DNA of 64,000 bases from Pontederia crassipes (GCA_030549335.1 JAUKPH010000026.1:2418001-2482000); one strand, 5' to 3'. Shown: positions 38,511-50,814, numbered from the stretch's first letter. Translations and numbers: made by a program. Notes: generated by a model not told the origin, from the letters alone.

Positions 38511-39870
38511 TAGGTTAGCCATAAAACTTTTCGTCCAATAACGCAATATTTTTTCCCTTCTCTTAAAAAAAATATTCACATTTTTTATGACTATATTATT
38601 GTTCCTTATAATCCTCAGTAAGTAGTAGTCTTCTTTTTCTTGTTATAAATTGCAAAGGGAAAACTTTAACTTTACTCAACAACCAATCTTATACGTCCGA
38701 TTTCCCTCGTATTTATGTAATGGTAACTATATCCTTACCATTTATTATCCTTTAAAAAAACAAAAGAATATACTTTAAAAAACTAGTGACAAATTTTGTC
38801 AATTTTATTTTACTTTCTGTTCAACTGTGTATTTCTTGTTTTGCTTCTTCAAGATAAAAACAGACATTGATAGTGGTGTAGACTATAAAATTGAAAACTT
38901 CGATAATTTGGAAGAGAAATAAATGAATGTGAAGCAAAACTAAGTTATAAATTAAAGCAAATTTTTGTCCCTATAAACTTACAGTGATGGGTCACAAATT
39001 TATTACTTTTCCCAATTATGAAGAATCCCCAAGAGGATAGAGAGCAAATTGTCCTTAGTGCATTAATAATATTTATTTGTCTTCGACTGTTCGATTTTTT
39101 TTGAAATCTTACGTTATTAAGCACATATATCATGAAATAAATCATGTTGCAAATTATTTGTCCAACCGAAATTAGAGCTTGTGCACTTTTGTTTGGAGCC
39201 GGCGTTTATGTTTTGTATAAAATCATTAGCTTTCATGTTTAAGAAAGAAATGAGAAAAGGTAAATAAAAGAGTAATCATTCTAAAAACATTATTATGGAC
39301 ATGAATAAAATATTCACTAGGGTTGTCAGCAAAAAAATCGAAAATCCGAAAATTAAAAAACCGGCTCGACACAAATTTTTATTTTCCAATCGAAAAAAAT
39401 TAGGCAGTTTTTAATATTAAATAAACCATTCGAAGAGTTCGATGAAATCCTACATAATTAAAACATTATAATATATATATTAATACTATATTTAAAATAT
39501 TTATAATATATATATATATATATATTAATATTATATTTTAAATATTTATAATATATATAACTACTCACTAAATATATTATTTATTCTATAACATATATAT
39601 GAAATTAATATAAGCCATAAATAGCATTAGCGAATGTCACTAATTTATGAAATAAAACATCTCTTTATACTATTAATATTTTTTATAAATATAAAATATA
39701 GGACCTCGACAAAATTGATAAGATTTTTTTAAAATTTTAAAAATCCAATCAAAACATATAGCACCGATTTCACCCCTAATATTCACAGCTGATGTAAAAA
39801 AAATAGAAAATAATAATTTTTAAAATAATAATATTGTCCTAAATAAGGTATATAAATTCCACGATTATAA
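38511..39870. other. AT-rich intergenic DNA
   Basis: No gene visible. At 39470-39560 a unit of TATATTAATA.TATATTT.AAATATTTATAATATA occurs twice in tandem within a (TA)-rich stretch. Confidence 0.55.
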
Positions 39871-40080
39871 ATAAAAATTTGAGGTGTCGGTTTCTCACGA
39901 AGCGATCGTCCTCTCCGGACCGTTCTACGCACTTCCAGAGACTTTTAGCGGTTTGAACCTTTTTTTTTTCTCTTTTCACTGTGGCGCGGCGTGGCGAAAT
40001 CTCCAACGAACTCTAAAACCCCCTCAAAACCCTACTCGAGGCGTCGGAGGAACCAGAGACACGGAGGTGAGAGGAAAAAA

Positions 40081-41656
40081 ATGGCGACCTCGGCGGTTCT
40101 CAGAGCCTTCCGGCGGCGAGAGCTCTGCCCAGGCTTCTCCTCGCATTTGCGATCTGTAAGCTTTGCTCACTGCCTCTCTGCTTTCGACGTGTTGATTCCT
40201 CGTACATGTCCTGTTTCTTTTTTTCTTTTTTTTTTTCTCTGCGTAATTGAATGGGAGGAATTTAGTTCTTTAGAGCATAAAACAGGTGCCATGATTTATG
40301 GTAACTCTGTTGTAAAAGAGCGCTCATTGTGCCACCTGGAAATCATATCATTCAGCTGATTGCAACTAAAGTGCTATACGTTGCTGGTTCTGATGCTAGA
40401 CCTTTCTTCCGGTGTTTGGTGCTGATGCATTTTGTTGTTGCATTCCCTGTGCAGCTTGCAGGTGATGTGAAGTCATATCGAACTACATCTCACTTCAGTC
40501 ATAAATTAGCTGTCCTAGCTAGACCTTTCGGGTAACTTAGGAGATCCTTTCTTTGCCACCCACAATATGTAGTCGGATAAAAGATCAGGAAATCTTTGTT
40601 CTATGTTCGTATCTCGTAAGTTTATTGCTACTTGGTGTTAATTTTGTTACTTGTGTTTCTTTTTCTCCCCGTTTATTGTTCTGCCCGATTATTGTTCTCG
40701 TAAGTCTGCTGGGAATGATGTCATCGGGATTGATTTGGGAACTACAAATTCTTGTGTGGCTGTTATGGAAGGAAAGGTTAGATTTTTCATCTTAAAATTT
40801 GTTGGGGTCGGTTGGCATGTGGATGAGCTTCGTATGTGGTGTTTTGTTGTTAATGTCCGCAGAATCCAAGAGTAATAGAAAATGCTGGTGTTTTGTTGTT
40901 AATGTCCGCAGAATCCAAGAGTAATAGAAAATGCTGGTGTTTTGTTGTTAATGTCCGCAGAATCCAAAGGTAATAGAAAATGCTGATAGGACTACACCCT
41001 CAGTTGTTGCATTCACCTCGAAGGGAGAGCTTCTTGTTGGTACCCCCCAGCTAAGCGTCAAGCGGTGACCAACCCCCTGCAAATACAGTCTATGGTACAA
41101 AGAGATTTGATAGGTCGCCGCTTCGATGACCTTGGACACAAAAGGAGATCAAAGATGCATTGGTTGAAGTAAATGGGCAGCAGTACTCGCCTAGCCAAAT
41201 TGGTGCGTTTGTTTTAACAAAGACGAAGGAAACTGCAGAATCGTACCTTGGGAAATCTGTTTCCAAGGCAGTCATTACAGTTCCGGCGTACTTGATGTAC
41301 TTAAGAATTATTAATGAACCAACTGCCGCAGCGTTGTCTTATGGAATGAGAATAACAAAGAAGGCCTCATAGCAGTTTTTGATCTTGGAGGAGGAACAAT
41401 TGATATCTCAATTCTAGAGATATCAAATGGTGTATTTTGAGGTGCGTCTGGCTTCCTGTTGCCTGTCTTCAAAGTTTGTCATTTTTTGGTTTTTTCTAAT
41501 TTGTTCTCGAGATGATCATGTTGCTCTTCTTTTTAAGGTCAAAGCAACAAATGGTGACACTTTCTTGGGTGGTGAAGATTTTGATAACGTGCTGGTAGAG
41601 TACTTGCTGAATGAGTTCAAACGGTCCGAGGGCATAGATCTTTCAAAGGACAGATT
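40081..41656 (+). pseudogene. Mitochondrial HSP70, 5' half (decayed, introns kept)
   Basis: Plant mitochondrial HSP70 chaperone (ATP-dependent protein import and folding in the matrix). Exon 1 is 40081-40155, encoding the start of a presequence (MATSAVLRAFRRRELCPG), with donor GTAAG. Exon 2 is 40455-40531. Exon 3 ends at 40776 and carries the phosphate-binding motif GNDVIGIDLGTTNSCVAVME. Exon 4 (to 41441) contains [17 protein letters not shown] and [13 protein letters not shown], but has small frameshifts (near 41040, 41070, 41112 and 41345), loss of most of the segment between VPAY and RIINEP, and a missing stretch before NGQQ. The next exon starts at 41538 ([17 protein letters not shown]) and is cut at 41656 by a 7.4-kb insertion. 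Introns at conserved-looking places mean this was a genomic duplicate, not a retrocopy. Confidence 0.92.
40841..40987 (+). repeat. Three tandem 49-bp copies of a splice acceptor in HSP70
   Basis: The unit GTTTTGTTGTTAATGTCCGC, then AGAATCCAAGAGTAATAGAA and AATGCTGGT, occurs at 40841-40889, 40890-40938 and (slightly changed) 40939-40987. Each unit holds the end of the intron (CCGCAG) plus the first codons of exon 4 (NPxVIENA). Only the third leads into the rest of the exon. Confidence 0.92.
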
Positions 41657-44283
41657 TTTCTCACGTAAATAAAAAAAAGAAAAAAGAAAAGCCAAAAAGG
41701 CCCACCCGCACTCAGTCCAAGGCCCAACTACCAGAACCTAATAACTAATGCCCTAATTTCTCCTTTCCATCTATCCAACCGACAACCTCAAGAAAAAAAC
41801 CTCCATCAGCTACAGTGATTATTTTTCCACGCTCTCTCACTTCCATTACTTCCTTGCTCTCGACTAGCACACTCAAGAGGTCCCATTGCATCCTCTTGCT
41901 GTTATAGTAAATCTTCTTTTCTCCATAATAATCCCCCTCCATTGCACTACGTTGTCCCATTAAGTTGGTGGACAACAACATCAAGGAAAGGATAGGGACA
42001 GATTAGACTAGGAGAGGGAGAGGAAGAGAGGAAAGATTAAAGTTAGGGATTCTTAATTAAGGTATATTGAGGAGATTTAAACCTTCTTATTTCATCCTAA
42101 TAATATTTTAATGTATGAATTATGGTATAAGAATAAATCCACTTGCTCTTAAAATGAAGAGTTAAGAAGATGTGCATTTGATGTTATATTTCTTAAGATT
42201 ATTATTCTATTACTATCCATGATTAAAATGTCATGTGTTTAATAGCTTCATGCTCTAATTGCTCAGTATGTTTAGTATTAGAATGTTCATTGTTGAAAAT
42301 ATTAAAGCTCACGTACATGTATGATCTTGATTAGCATGCTAAAGATTTTCATGTGAAAATCTCATGTAAATCATGATTAGAGTATTAAGAATGTTATGGA
42401 ATGTCTCATATAATGTTTGAAAGTCAATGTATGTTCACAATATTGATGTATGTAAGATTTAAAAAGAAATGATATAAAAATCGTGTATCTGTCAGCCCAG
42501 AACGGACGACCGATAAGGTATCGATCGACCGTTCTAAAGGCATTTGTAGTCTCGCACTCTATTCAGTGGTCGATCGATTCTATAATGATCGTTCGTTTTG
42601 GAAGAGTCGAACATTCTGTGATTAACGAGCGATCAAACATCCTGTTTCGATCGTTCGATGGTCATGAAAAGATCGATCGATATTCAAACGGTCGTCTGAT
42701 ATGTGTTGTCGAAACATTCGACACATTCTGTGTTTAGCGGACGTTCGAGCACTTTGTTTCGGTCGTTCGAAAGTCAAATATCGATCGACCGATATCTCAA
42801 CGGTCGTCCGATTTGAGTGGCAGTCACATACTGTGATTAGCAAACGAGCCGAAGCTCATTTCGGACGTCCGAAAGGACCAGTAGCGGTCGACCGTTACTC
42901 CAACGATCGTCCGATTTAGAAGTGTCACATTCTGTAATTAGCGGACGAATCGAAGTCTGATTTCGATCGTCCGAAATGACCATAACGGTCGATCGATAAT
43001 CAGATCGATCGTTCGATACCCTTCCAATGGTCAATCGTTACCCAAAACGGTCGACCGTTCTGAAAGCTGATTGGCTATGATTGAATGTCCACATATAGTA
43101 TGATTTGAAATATGTATAATCATAAATAAGATTAAAACATGCAACAAGTATGAATGATTATATGTATTGATGAAAGCAAGTAAAAGACGGATTGACGTGA
43201 AGGTGACTTATTGTAATCGATGAGGGGAAATGAGTTCCACCCCTAAGCGTGGCAATTTCTCGAAAAAACGAATTTCACTCTTAAGTGTGGCGTTTCCATA
43301 AGTTAAGATGAGTTTCATCCCTAAGTGTGGTGTCTCTATTGGTCTCCCACGAATTCAATTATGGCCTAGTTAGTCATTTTTTCACAAACTCAATATGGTC
43401 TTCCCAATCAACAAGATAAAAAAGTATCTAAATAAAAATAAAAGATGAAAAGATGAATGATGAATAACTTGAGACATAAAGTAAAGATGTAAAGAAGTAT
43501 GATGAAGTATGTACGAGGATGCAATGTAAATATTCACTTGTCACATCATATCATAATATGATAAAAAATGATAAAGTAAGATAAGACATGATATGTATTA
43601 GCATGATGATAAATTATGATATGCTTGATTTAAAGATTATGATGTTATTGTTATCTTATTTTGTCATGATGATATGCTCACATGTCATGTAGTATGCATA
43701 AGTAGCTCATAGCATGCATATGATTTATGTTTCATAATGATGATATGCATATGCCATGACATGTAAAAATTAGGTTATAAAGTCATAACATGCATGAGTC
43801 TCAACATATTCTAACGGGAGAAATTTTTTGCACCACATGAATCCGTGCAAGTAGAGATTATGTTATAAGGTCATAACATGTATGGACCTCAACATACTCT
43901 AACGAGAGAAATTTTTTGCACTCCATATACATGGACGAATCGGGCTACGGCCCAAGTTATCTTACTTATATTATGTCATTTAATGAATTTTTATAAGAGT
44001 CTTTTATGTATGACTTATGGGTCTTAGGGAGTCATGTATTTTTACTTGAACTCATTATGATGTAAGAACTCATTGTTGAATATACGTTAAAGTCTATTAG
44101 GCTCATGGGCATGTTATCTTGGATTTATTTTATTTATCCATAAAGTCTTTCGTTGTTTATGATGTTATTGTCTTAAATTTTATTATATTATGTTTCCCCT
44201 GTAAAGTTTTATAAAATTAGGTCAAGTTCAAAGTCGTCCGGAGCTCGACAACTATATTGGGGTCAAATTTTGGAAACGTTACA
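41657..44283 (+). repeat. Gypsy LTR (type B) at the left end of the insertion
   Basis: About 2.63 kb ending GGAAACGTTACA next to a primer-binding site. It aligns along its length with the solo LTR 59133-61917 (reverse orientation): A-rich start followed by AAGGCCCA-type sequence, palindrome array, (A/T)AAG.GTGG repeats, ATGATATG-rich part, and a shared end (TTTTATAAAATTAGGTCAA ... CGACAACTATATTGGG). Confidence 0.88.
42490..43065. repeat. Palindrome array, LTR type B
   Basis: A unit of about 100-110 bp recurs four times, marked by ATTCTGTGATTA-like blocks (about 42611, 42725, 42828 and 42927). Each unit contains one CGGTCGACCG-like and one TTTCGGACGTCCGAAA-like palindrome; the latter, at 42860-42875, is perfect over 16 bp. 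Confidence 0.85.
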
Positions 44284-44285
44284 GA

Positions 44286-44298
44286 TGATATTAGAGCC
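44286..44298 (+). other. Primer-binding site of the type B element
   Basis: TGATATTAGAGCC, the initiator-tRNA-Met complement with two changes, two bases after the LTR. Confidence 0.8.
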
Positions 44299-45614
44299 AT
44301 AGTTTGGTTCGTCCGTATAGATTTTGTGTAAGTCATAAATTGGCTAAAATGTCTAAGTGTAATGTCTAAGTGTGAAGTTCATGTGCAAACGTTACGATAA
44401 ATGTTATATATGATTAGCTCTTGCTAATAATGTCTCTATGTCTGATTTGAATATGAATATAAATGCCTCCAATGCATGCAATCGAGGATGAGGAGCATGA
44501 GAGGAATACATTTTTTGATGGTTTAATCCGGGCAGCACAAAATGTCCAAAGAAGTAACGAATTGAATTATATTATTGAGAAATTCCTTAGGCTTCAGCCC
44601 CCAAAATTTGATGGAATAGGAGATCCCGAGCTAGCAGAGTCGTGGATCGAGGAAGTAGGAAATATCTTTAAAGTTTTGAAATATCCCGAAGATCGCAAAT
44701 ATGCAACGCATCGTCTTTGTGATCAAGCTAAGGCCTGGGGGAGCATGTAAACAAATTCCTGAGACTGAAAAAGTATGAGGAGCTCAATGAGAATAAACTC
44801 CGAAGGACAAAGAGATTCATTAATGAACTGAATCCCGAACTATAGCCATGGGTTAAGAATGATCGCTGTACCATTATGAAGCATGCGGTGAAACTCGCCG
44901 CTGAACACGAAAGCAAGTATCAAGAAAGGAAGGATGCCAAGGGAAAGGTCATTAAGAAGCATGAAGGGAAGGTCCAAAGGAATAGTCCAAGGAAAGCACC
45001 TTACTACGCTCCAAAAAATGTGGAACCAACTAGGCCCACATGCCCCACATTGTGAAAGGATCCATTATGATGAATGTCGCATAAAGGTCGGGGCATATCT
45101 TCAATGTGATAAGAAGGGCCACTACATAAGGGATGATCCGAAAAATTAAGGGGGCAATCGAGACAAGAAAAAAATGGTGGCAAACCCATCAAGACAAAAG
45201 CTCCAGCAAGAGTCTTCATCATGAAAGTGGATGAGGTCACTCCAAAAAATAATGTGATACAAGGTAATATTTTAATTGTCGAGCACTATGCAAATGTTCT
45301 ATTAGATTCGGATGCAATTCATTCTTTTATCTCTCATACATTTGCAAGCATGCTAAAAGTAAGGCCTCTAATTATTAATTGATTGTCAACTAAAAGTGGT
45401 GACCTCTACCGAAATGGTAGGCACTAGGAGATATATCCCTAATGTATCTATAAAAATAGATGGAAAGAATTTTTCATGTGACATCATATTGCTTCCTATG
45501 ATAGAGTATGATGTAATTTTAGAAATGAATTGGTTATCCTATAATGATGCTCACATGTATTACAAAGAAAAAAAAATTATAGGTGACCATCATGGAAAAC
45601 CTACAATGATTAGA

Positions 45615-45908
45615 GGAATTCCCTTCAAGAAAGCCAAGGTGCTGATTTCAGTAATCAAGACAAGCGAGATGATTAAGAAAGGAACAAAAGGATTTTTTGC
45701 AAGCGTCGTCAAAACGCACTTGAATTCTTAGACGTGATAAGAAAATATCCCGATGTCTTTCGGAATTCCCTTCAAGAAAGCCAAGGTGCTGATTTCAGTA
45801 ATCAAGACAAGCGAGATGATTAAGAAAGGAACAAAAGGATTTTTTGCAAGCGTCGTCAAAACGCACTTGAATTCTTAGACGTGATAAGAAAATATCCCGA
45901 TGTCTTTC
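45615..45908 (+). repeat. 147-bp exact tandem duplication in gypsy
   Basis: GGAATTCCCTTCAAGAAAGC and the following 127 bases occur at 45615-45761 and again at 45762-45908 with almost no difference, so this duplication is recent. The length is a multiple of three (49 codons), but the frame holds a stop in each copy. Confidence 0.92.
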
Positions 45909-46070
45909 CGGAAGGCATTACGGAATTATCACCAGGAAGAAACTTTCGGGGATCACTCCCATCTCGAAGTCGCCCTACCGAATGGTTTCGACGGAGATGC
46001 ACGAACTGAAGACGCAACTACAAGAGCTTTTGGATAAGAGGTTCATTAGGTCAAGCGTCTCATCATGGGA

Positions 46071-47160
46071 CGCACCGATGCTGTTTATTAAGAAGAATGA
46101 TAACTCCTTAAGATTGTACATCGACTATCGAATGCTCAACAAGGTGACAGTGAAGCACAAGTACCTCTTATCAAGGATTGATGATCTTTTTGATCAATTA
46201 TCAACGGTGTCAATTTTCTCCAAGATTGACCTAAGAAGTGACTACCACCAATTAAGGGTACCTGAGCAAGATGTTCCCAAAACGACATTTTGCTTAAGAT
46301 ATGGACATTATGAATTTTTTGTTATGCCTTTTGGACTAACGAATGCGTCCGTCGCATTCATGGATTTGATGAATAGAATCTTCCGTCCACATTTGAATAA
46401 ATTTGTGATCGTATTTATGAATGACATCCTCTACTCATCAAGCTCGGAAGAGCATAGATAACACATCCGCATTGTGTTGGAAACTTTGAGAAGGAACAAA
46501 TTTTACGTCAAGTTTTTCAAATGTGAATTTTGACTTGAAGAAGTGATGTTTCGTCAAGACATGGAGTGGCCGTGAATCCGATAAAAATTGAAGCTGTAAT
46601 AAATTGAAATAGGCGCACCAGTGCTGTTTGTTAAGAAGAAGGATAACTCCTTAAGGTTGTACATCGACTACCGAATGCTCAACAAGGTGACAGTGAAAAA
46701 TAAATACCTCTTATCAAGGATTGATGATCTTTTTTATCAATTATCAACGGTGTCGATTTTCTCCAAGATCGACCTAAGAAGTGACTACCACCAATTAAAG
46801 GTACCTGAGCAAGATGTTCTCAAAACGACATTTTTGCTTAAGGTATGGACATTACGAGTTTTTTGTTATACCTTTTGGACTAACGAATGCGACGCATTCA
46901 TGGATTTGATGAATAAAATCTTCCGTCCACACTTGGATAAATTTATGATCGTATTTATGAATGACATCCTCTACTCATCAAGCCCGAAAGAGCATAGAGA
47001 ACACCTCCGCATTGTGTTGGAAACTTTGAGAAGGAACAAACTTTACGTCAAGTTTTTCAAATGTGAATTTTGACTTGAAGTGATGTTTCTTGAACATATT
47101 GTGTCAAGACATGGAGTGACTGTGGATCCGATAAAAGTTGAAGCTGTAATAAATTAAAAT
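46071..47160 (+). repeat. 543-bp tandem duplication of the RT core
   Basis: The segment 46071-46613 (CGCACCGATGCTG onward; IDYRMLN through the RT palm) is repeated at 46614-47160 with a few percent difference and a small frameshift in copy 2 near 46835. The period is 543 bp, again a multiple of three. Confidence 0.88.
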
Positions 47161-47754
47161 AAGCCTAAGAATATGATCGAGATTCGAAGTTTCTTAGGAA
47201 TTGCTAAACATTATAAAAGATTTATTCAAGACTTCTCCAAGATTGTCGCTCCCATGATAAAGTTGACAAGAAAGGACGAAAAGTTCATATGGACACAAGC
47301 ATGTGAAACAAACTTTCAAGAGTTAAAAGAAGACTTACAACGACATACATCTTAATCATTCCCACGAAAAGTGGAGGCTATATTATTTATAGTGATGCAT
47401 GCGGTATCGAATTAGGATATGTACTTATGCAACATGGCAAAGTGGTTGCATACGCCTCAAAACAATTGAAAAAGCATAAAGTCAACTATCCAACTCATGA
47501 TCTAGAGTTGACGCGATGGTATGGTGAAGGTTTCGAAATGTACACGAATCACAAAAGTCTAAAGTATGTTCTCAAAAAGATTTGAAAATGAAACAAAGAA
47601 GATAGCTCGAGTGCAGTTCGCAATATTGTACCACCTCGAAATACATGTGAGCATCATTCTTAAGATTACATTATATTCTACCATAGAGAGCAATATGAGA
47701 TCACATGAAAAATTCTTCTCATCTATCTCTATGGATACATTGGGGTAGCAATAT

Positions 47755-49035
47755 CTCTACCATAGGGAGCAATATCTCCTAGTGCCTACCATTCTGTTAG
47801 GAGTTGACAATTAGTAACTAAAGATCTTACTTTTAGCATGCTTGCAAATGCATGAGAAATAAAAAAATGGATTGCATCCGAATCGAATAAAACATTTGCA
47901 TAGTGACCGACAATTAAAATATTACCTTGGATTACATCATTTTCTGAAGTGTCATCATCCACTTCCATGACGAAGACTCTTGCTGGAGCTCTTGGTGGAT
48001 TTGCCACCATTTTTCTCGTCTCCGAACAATTCCTTATGTAGTGGCCCTCGTCACATTGGAGACATGTTTCGGCCTTTAAGCGACATTTACCGTAATAAAT
48101 CCTTCCACAATGTGGGCATGTGGCCTAGTTGGTTCCACATTCTTTGGAGAGTAGTAAGATGCATTCCTTTGACTATTCACTTGGACCTTCCCTTCATGCT
48201 TCTTAATGACTTTCCCCTTAGCATCATTTCTTTCTTGATACTTTCTTTCGTGTTCAGCGACGAATTTCACCGCATCCTTCATAATGATACAGCGATCACT
48301 CCTAACCTACGGCTGCAATCCAGGTGTCAGCCCATTAATGAACATCTTTGTCCTTCGAAGCTCATTCTTATTGAGCTCCCCATACTTTTTCAGCATTAGG
48401 AATGTGTTCGCATACTCCCCTACAGTCATACTTCCTTGGACGAGGTTGAGAAACTCGTCCCTCTTCATTTCTTTCATATGATCCGGAAAAAAACGAACAT
48501 CGAATGCTTCCACGAAACTCTCCCATTCGACCTCTTCTTCATTTTCTAGGGTAGTCTTCAAGCGAACCTTCTATCAGGCCTTAGCTTGGTCACAAAGGCG
48601 ATGTGTTGCATACATCACCTTGCAATCTCCGGGGCATCCCATAACTTTGAGGGTGTCCCCTATTTTCTCGATCCACGACTCAACTAGTTCGGGATCTTCT
48701 ATTCCATCAAACTTTGGGGGCTAGAGCCTAAGGCATCTCAATAGAATAATCTGATTCGTTACTTTTTTGAACATTTTGTGCTGCCCGGATTAAACCATCA
48801 AAAAATGTATTCCTCTCATGCTCCTCATCCTCGATTGCACATCTTGAAGGCATACATTCATATTCAAAACAAACATATAAACATTATTAGCATGAGCTAA
48901 TCATACATAACATTTACCTTTAGGTTCGATGGCACCTCGTAATGATTGCGCATGAACTTCACACTTAGACATTTTAATCAACATATGACTTACACATCCT
49001 AAAACATATACATACAAACCAAACTATGATAAATG
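47755..49035 (-). pseudogene. Inverted gag fragment of the same gypsy family
   Basis: On the minus strand from 49035: leader (CATAGTTTGGTTTG, TGTCTAAGTGTGAAGTTCATG), gag with the same start (IEDEEHERNTFFDG) and the FFPDHMKEMKRDEFLNLVQG segment that the plus-strand copy has lost, zinc-knuckle region near 48060-48140, and the protease start (DSDAIHFFISHAFA). It stops near 47755, where the plus-strand part begins. Confidence 0.88.
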
Positions 49036-50751
49036 TTTCAAAGGACAGATTGGCTTTGCAGAGACTCCGAGAAGCAGCTAAGAAGGCCAAAATCGAGCTT
49101 TCATCGACATCTCAGACAGACATCAATCTTCCATTCATAACAGCAGATGCATCGGGGGCGAAGCATATGAATATAACTCTAACAAGGTCAAAGTTTAAGT
49201 CTTTGGTGAATCAATTGATTGAACGGACAAAAGAACCCTGCAGGAATTGTCTAAAAGATGCATCAGTGTCTTCTAAAGATGTTGATGAAACTCTTCTGGT
49301 TGGTGGAATGACAAGGGTTCCAAAAGTTCAAGAAGTTGTTTCTGAAATCTTTGGCAAGGCTCCAAGCAATGGAGTAAATCCAGATGAATCTGTGGCATTG
49401 GGGGCAGCCATTCAAGGTGGCATTTTACGCGGGGATGTGAAGGAGCTTCTTCTTTTAGATGTGACGCCCTTGTCGCTTAGTATTGAAACGCTTGGTGGTA
49501 TTATTTACAAGATTAATCAACAGAAACACAACTGTACCGACCAAGAAAAGCCAAGTGAGAAACTACTGTTTTCGACAGCTCTTCTCGTTCTTTCTTACAT
49601 GCCTATCGTTCATACCTTTCTTTTCCCTTTCCCCATTTTCACTGGAGCATCTGTTGTTTGAATCATCTGTCTTGTGTTTTATTGTACTATCTGAGAGACC
49701 ATGCTCACAGGAGTGAGCTCTGACACTCAGGCTTATATATTTTTGCAGCAATAATTCTAGTAGCTGACATGATAGGAATGTATGATTGTTTCTATGCTGG
49801 TTTTCTTATTACGTTCTGAAGTTTTCTTTTAAGTTACAGCACTGAGCTATCAGGACAAGATGGCAAAGGTTGTTATAGCATACAAAAGGTTTAAGCATTG
49901 AGCTCTGAAGTTTTCTTGTAAACTTCACGTTCAAATAAGCTTCTACTGGTATTGCAATAATGTTTCGAGGGTTGTTCCAAAATATAAATGATTCCTGCTT
50001 GTGGCATTATCTAAAAATGCATTCCCATGTCTGTAAAAACATTAATGTATTGTTATGCCCTGTGAGTGAGAAAACCACAGGTAGCAAAAATTTTGTATAT
50101 GTTTAAGTTCTCTGATTTTTTTTCTTTGCGACAACATTTTAGCTTTTCTCCACTGCTGCTGACAACCAGACTCAAGTTGGTATCAGAGTACTGCAAGGAG
50201 AGAGAGAAATGGCTTCAGATAACAAGCTTCTGGGCGAATTTGACCTTGTGGGCATTCCACCTGCTCCCAGAGGCATGCCTCAGATTGAGGTCACATTTGA
50301 TATAGACGCCAATGGAACAGTAACAGTCTCAGCTAAAGATAAAACTACCGGCAAGGAGCAGCAAATCACAATTTGGTCTTCCGGTGGACTCTCCGAGGAG
50401 GAGATCCAGAAAATGGTCAAAGAAGCAGAGTTGCATGCTCAGAAAGACCAGTAGAGGAAAGCTCTCATTGACATCAGGAACACTGCTGACACAACGATCT
50501 ATAGCATAGAGAAAAGCCTTAACGAGTTCAGGGACAAAATACCCTCTGAGGTTGCCTCCGAGATAGAGTCCGCAGTATCGGACCTGCGGAAAGAGATGGT
50601 CGGGGATGATATCGACAACATAAAGACGAAGCTTGATGCTGCAAACAAAGCAGTTTCAAAGATTGGGCAACACATGTCTGCAGGATCTAGTGGCTCGGGC
50701 GCTGGTGGTGATCAGACGCCTGAAGTAGAGTATGAAGAGGCAAAGAAATGA
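49036..50751 (+). pseudogene. Mitochondrial HSP70, 3' half
   Basis: The exon interrupted at 41656 resumes at 49036 ([14 protein letters not shown]) and runs to 49554 with a +1 shift near 49500. It includes the C-terminal part of the ATPase domain ([30 protein letters not shown]) and the linker region ([13 protein letters not shown]). After an intron (49555-50142) the last exon, 50143-50751, encodes the substrate-binding domain and lid: [55 protein letters not shown]-to-TAG change near 50452 stops the frame in the lid (after HAQKDQ). The original end, VEYEEAKK and TGA at 50749, is still readable. Confidence 0.92.
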
Positions 50752-50814
50752 AATATCTCATATTGGCTTTTAGGGAGCATTGGAAAAAGTGAAGTCTTAC
50801 ACAAAGGAGTGATA

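Larger units (their letters stand above)
44463..47640 (+). pseudogene. Gypsy gag, protease, RT and RNase H remnant
   Basis: Gag at 44463-45150 (LQPPKFDGIGDPELAESW) with an internal deletion near 44745. A Tekay-type double zinc knuckle follows at 45025-45150 (CPHCERIHYDEC, then LQCDKKGHYIRDD). Protease near 45300-45560 (DSDAIHSFISH, YDVILEMNWL); the catalytic triplet reads D-S-D. RT is present twice in tandem (see the repeat entry); its catalytic box reads FMNDIL where VDDIL is expected. RNase H at 47160-47640 ([11 protein letters not shown]). Stops occur throughout. Confidence 0.85.
41657..49035. mobile_element. Rearranged head-to-head gypsy insertion in HSP70
   Basis: 7,379 bp inserted within an HSP70 exon and flanked by the 16-bp direct repeat TTTCAAAGGACAGATT (41641-41656 and 49036-49051). 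The left part (41657 to about 47750, plus strand) is an LTR, gag, protease start, RT (partly duplicated) and RNase H of a Tekay/Del-like element. The right part (about 47755-49035, minus strand) is the 5' leader, gag and protease start of the same family in inverse orientation. There is no integrase and no second LTR. The left LTR lacks its first dozen or so bases, and the right end stops a few bases short of the primer-binding site. Confidence 0.88.

Noticed and set aside
39880..40080. Heat-shock elements upstream of HSP70
   Set aside because: I saw no convincing run of three alternating nGAAn/nTTCn blocks.
40841..40987. Possible CRISPR-like or satellite array
   Set aside because: Direct 49-bp copies without spacers in a plant intron-exon border; it is a local tandem duplication.
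49560..49585. Ghost exon (TTTTCGACAGCT, reading FSTA) at the start of the last HSP70 intron
   Set aside because: It resembles the start of the next exon (50143) over only about a dozen bases, too short to separate from chance.
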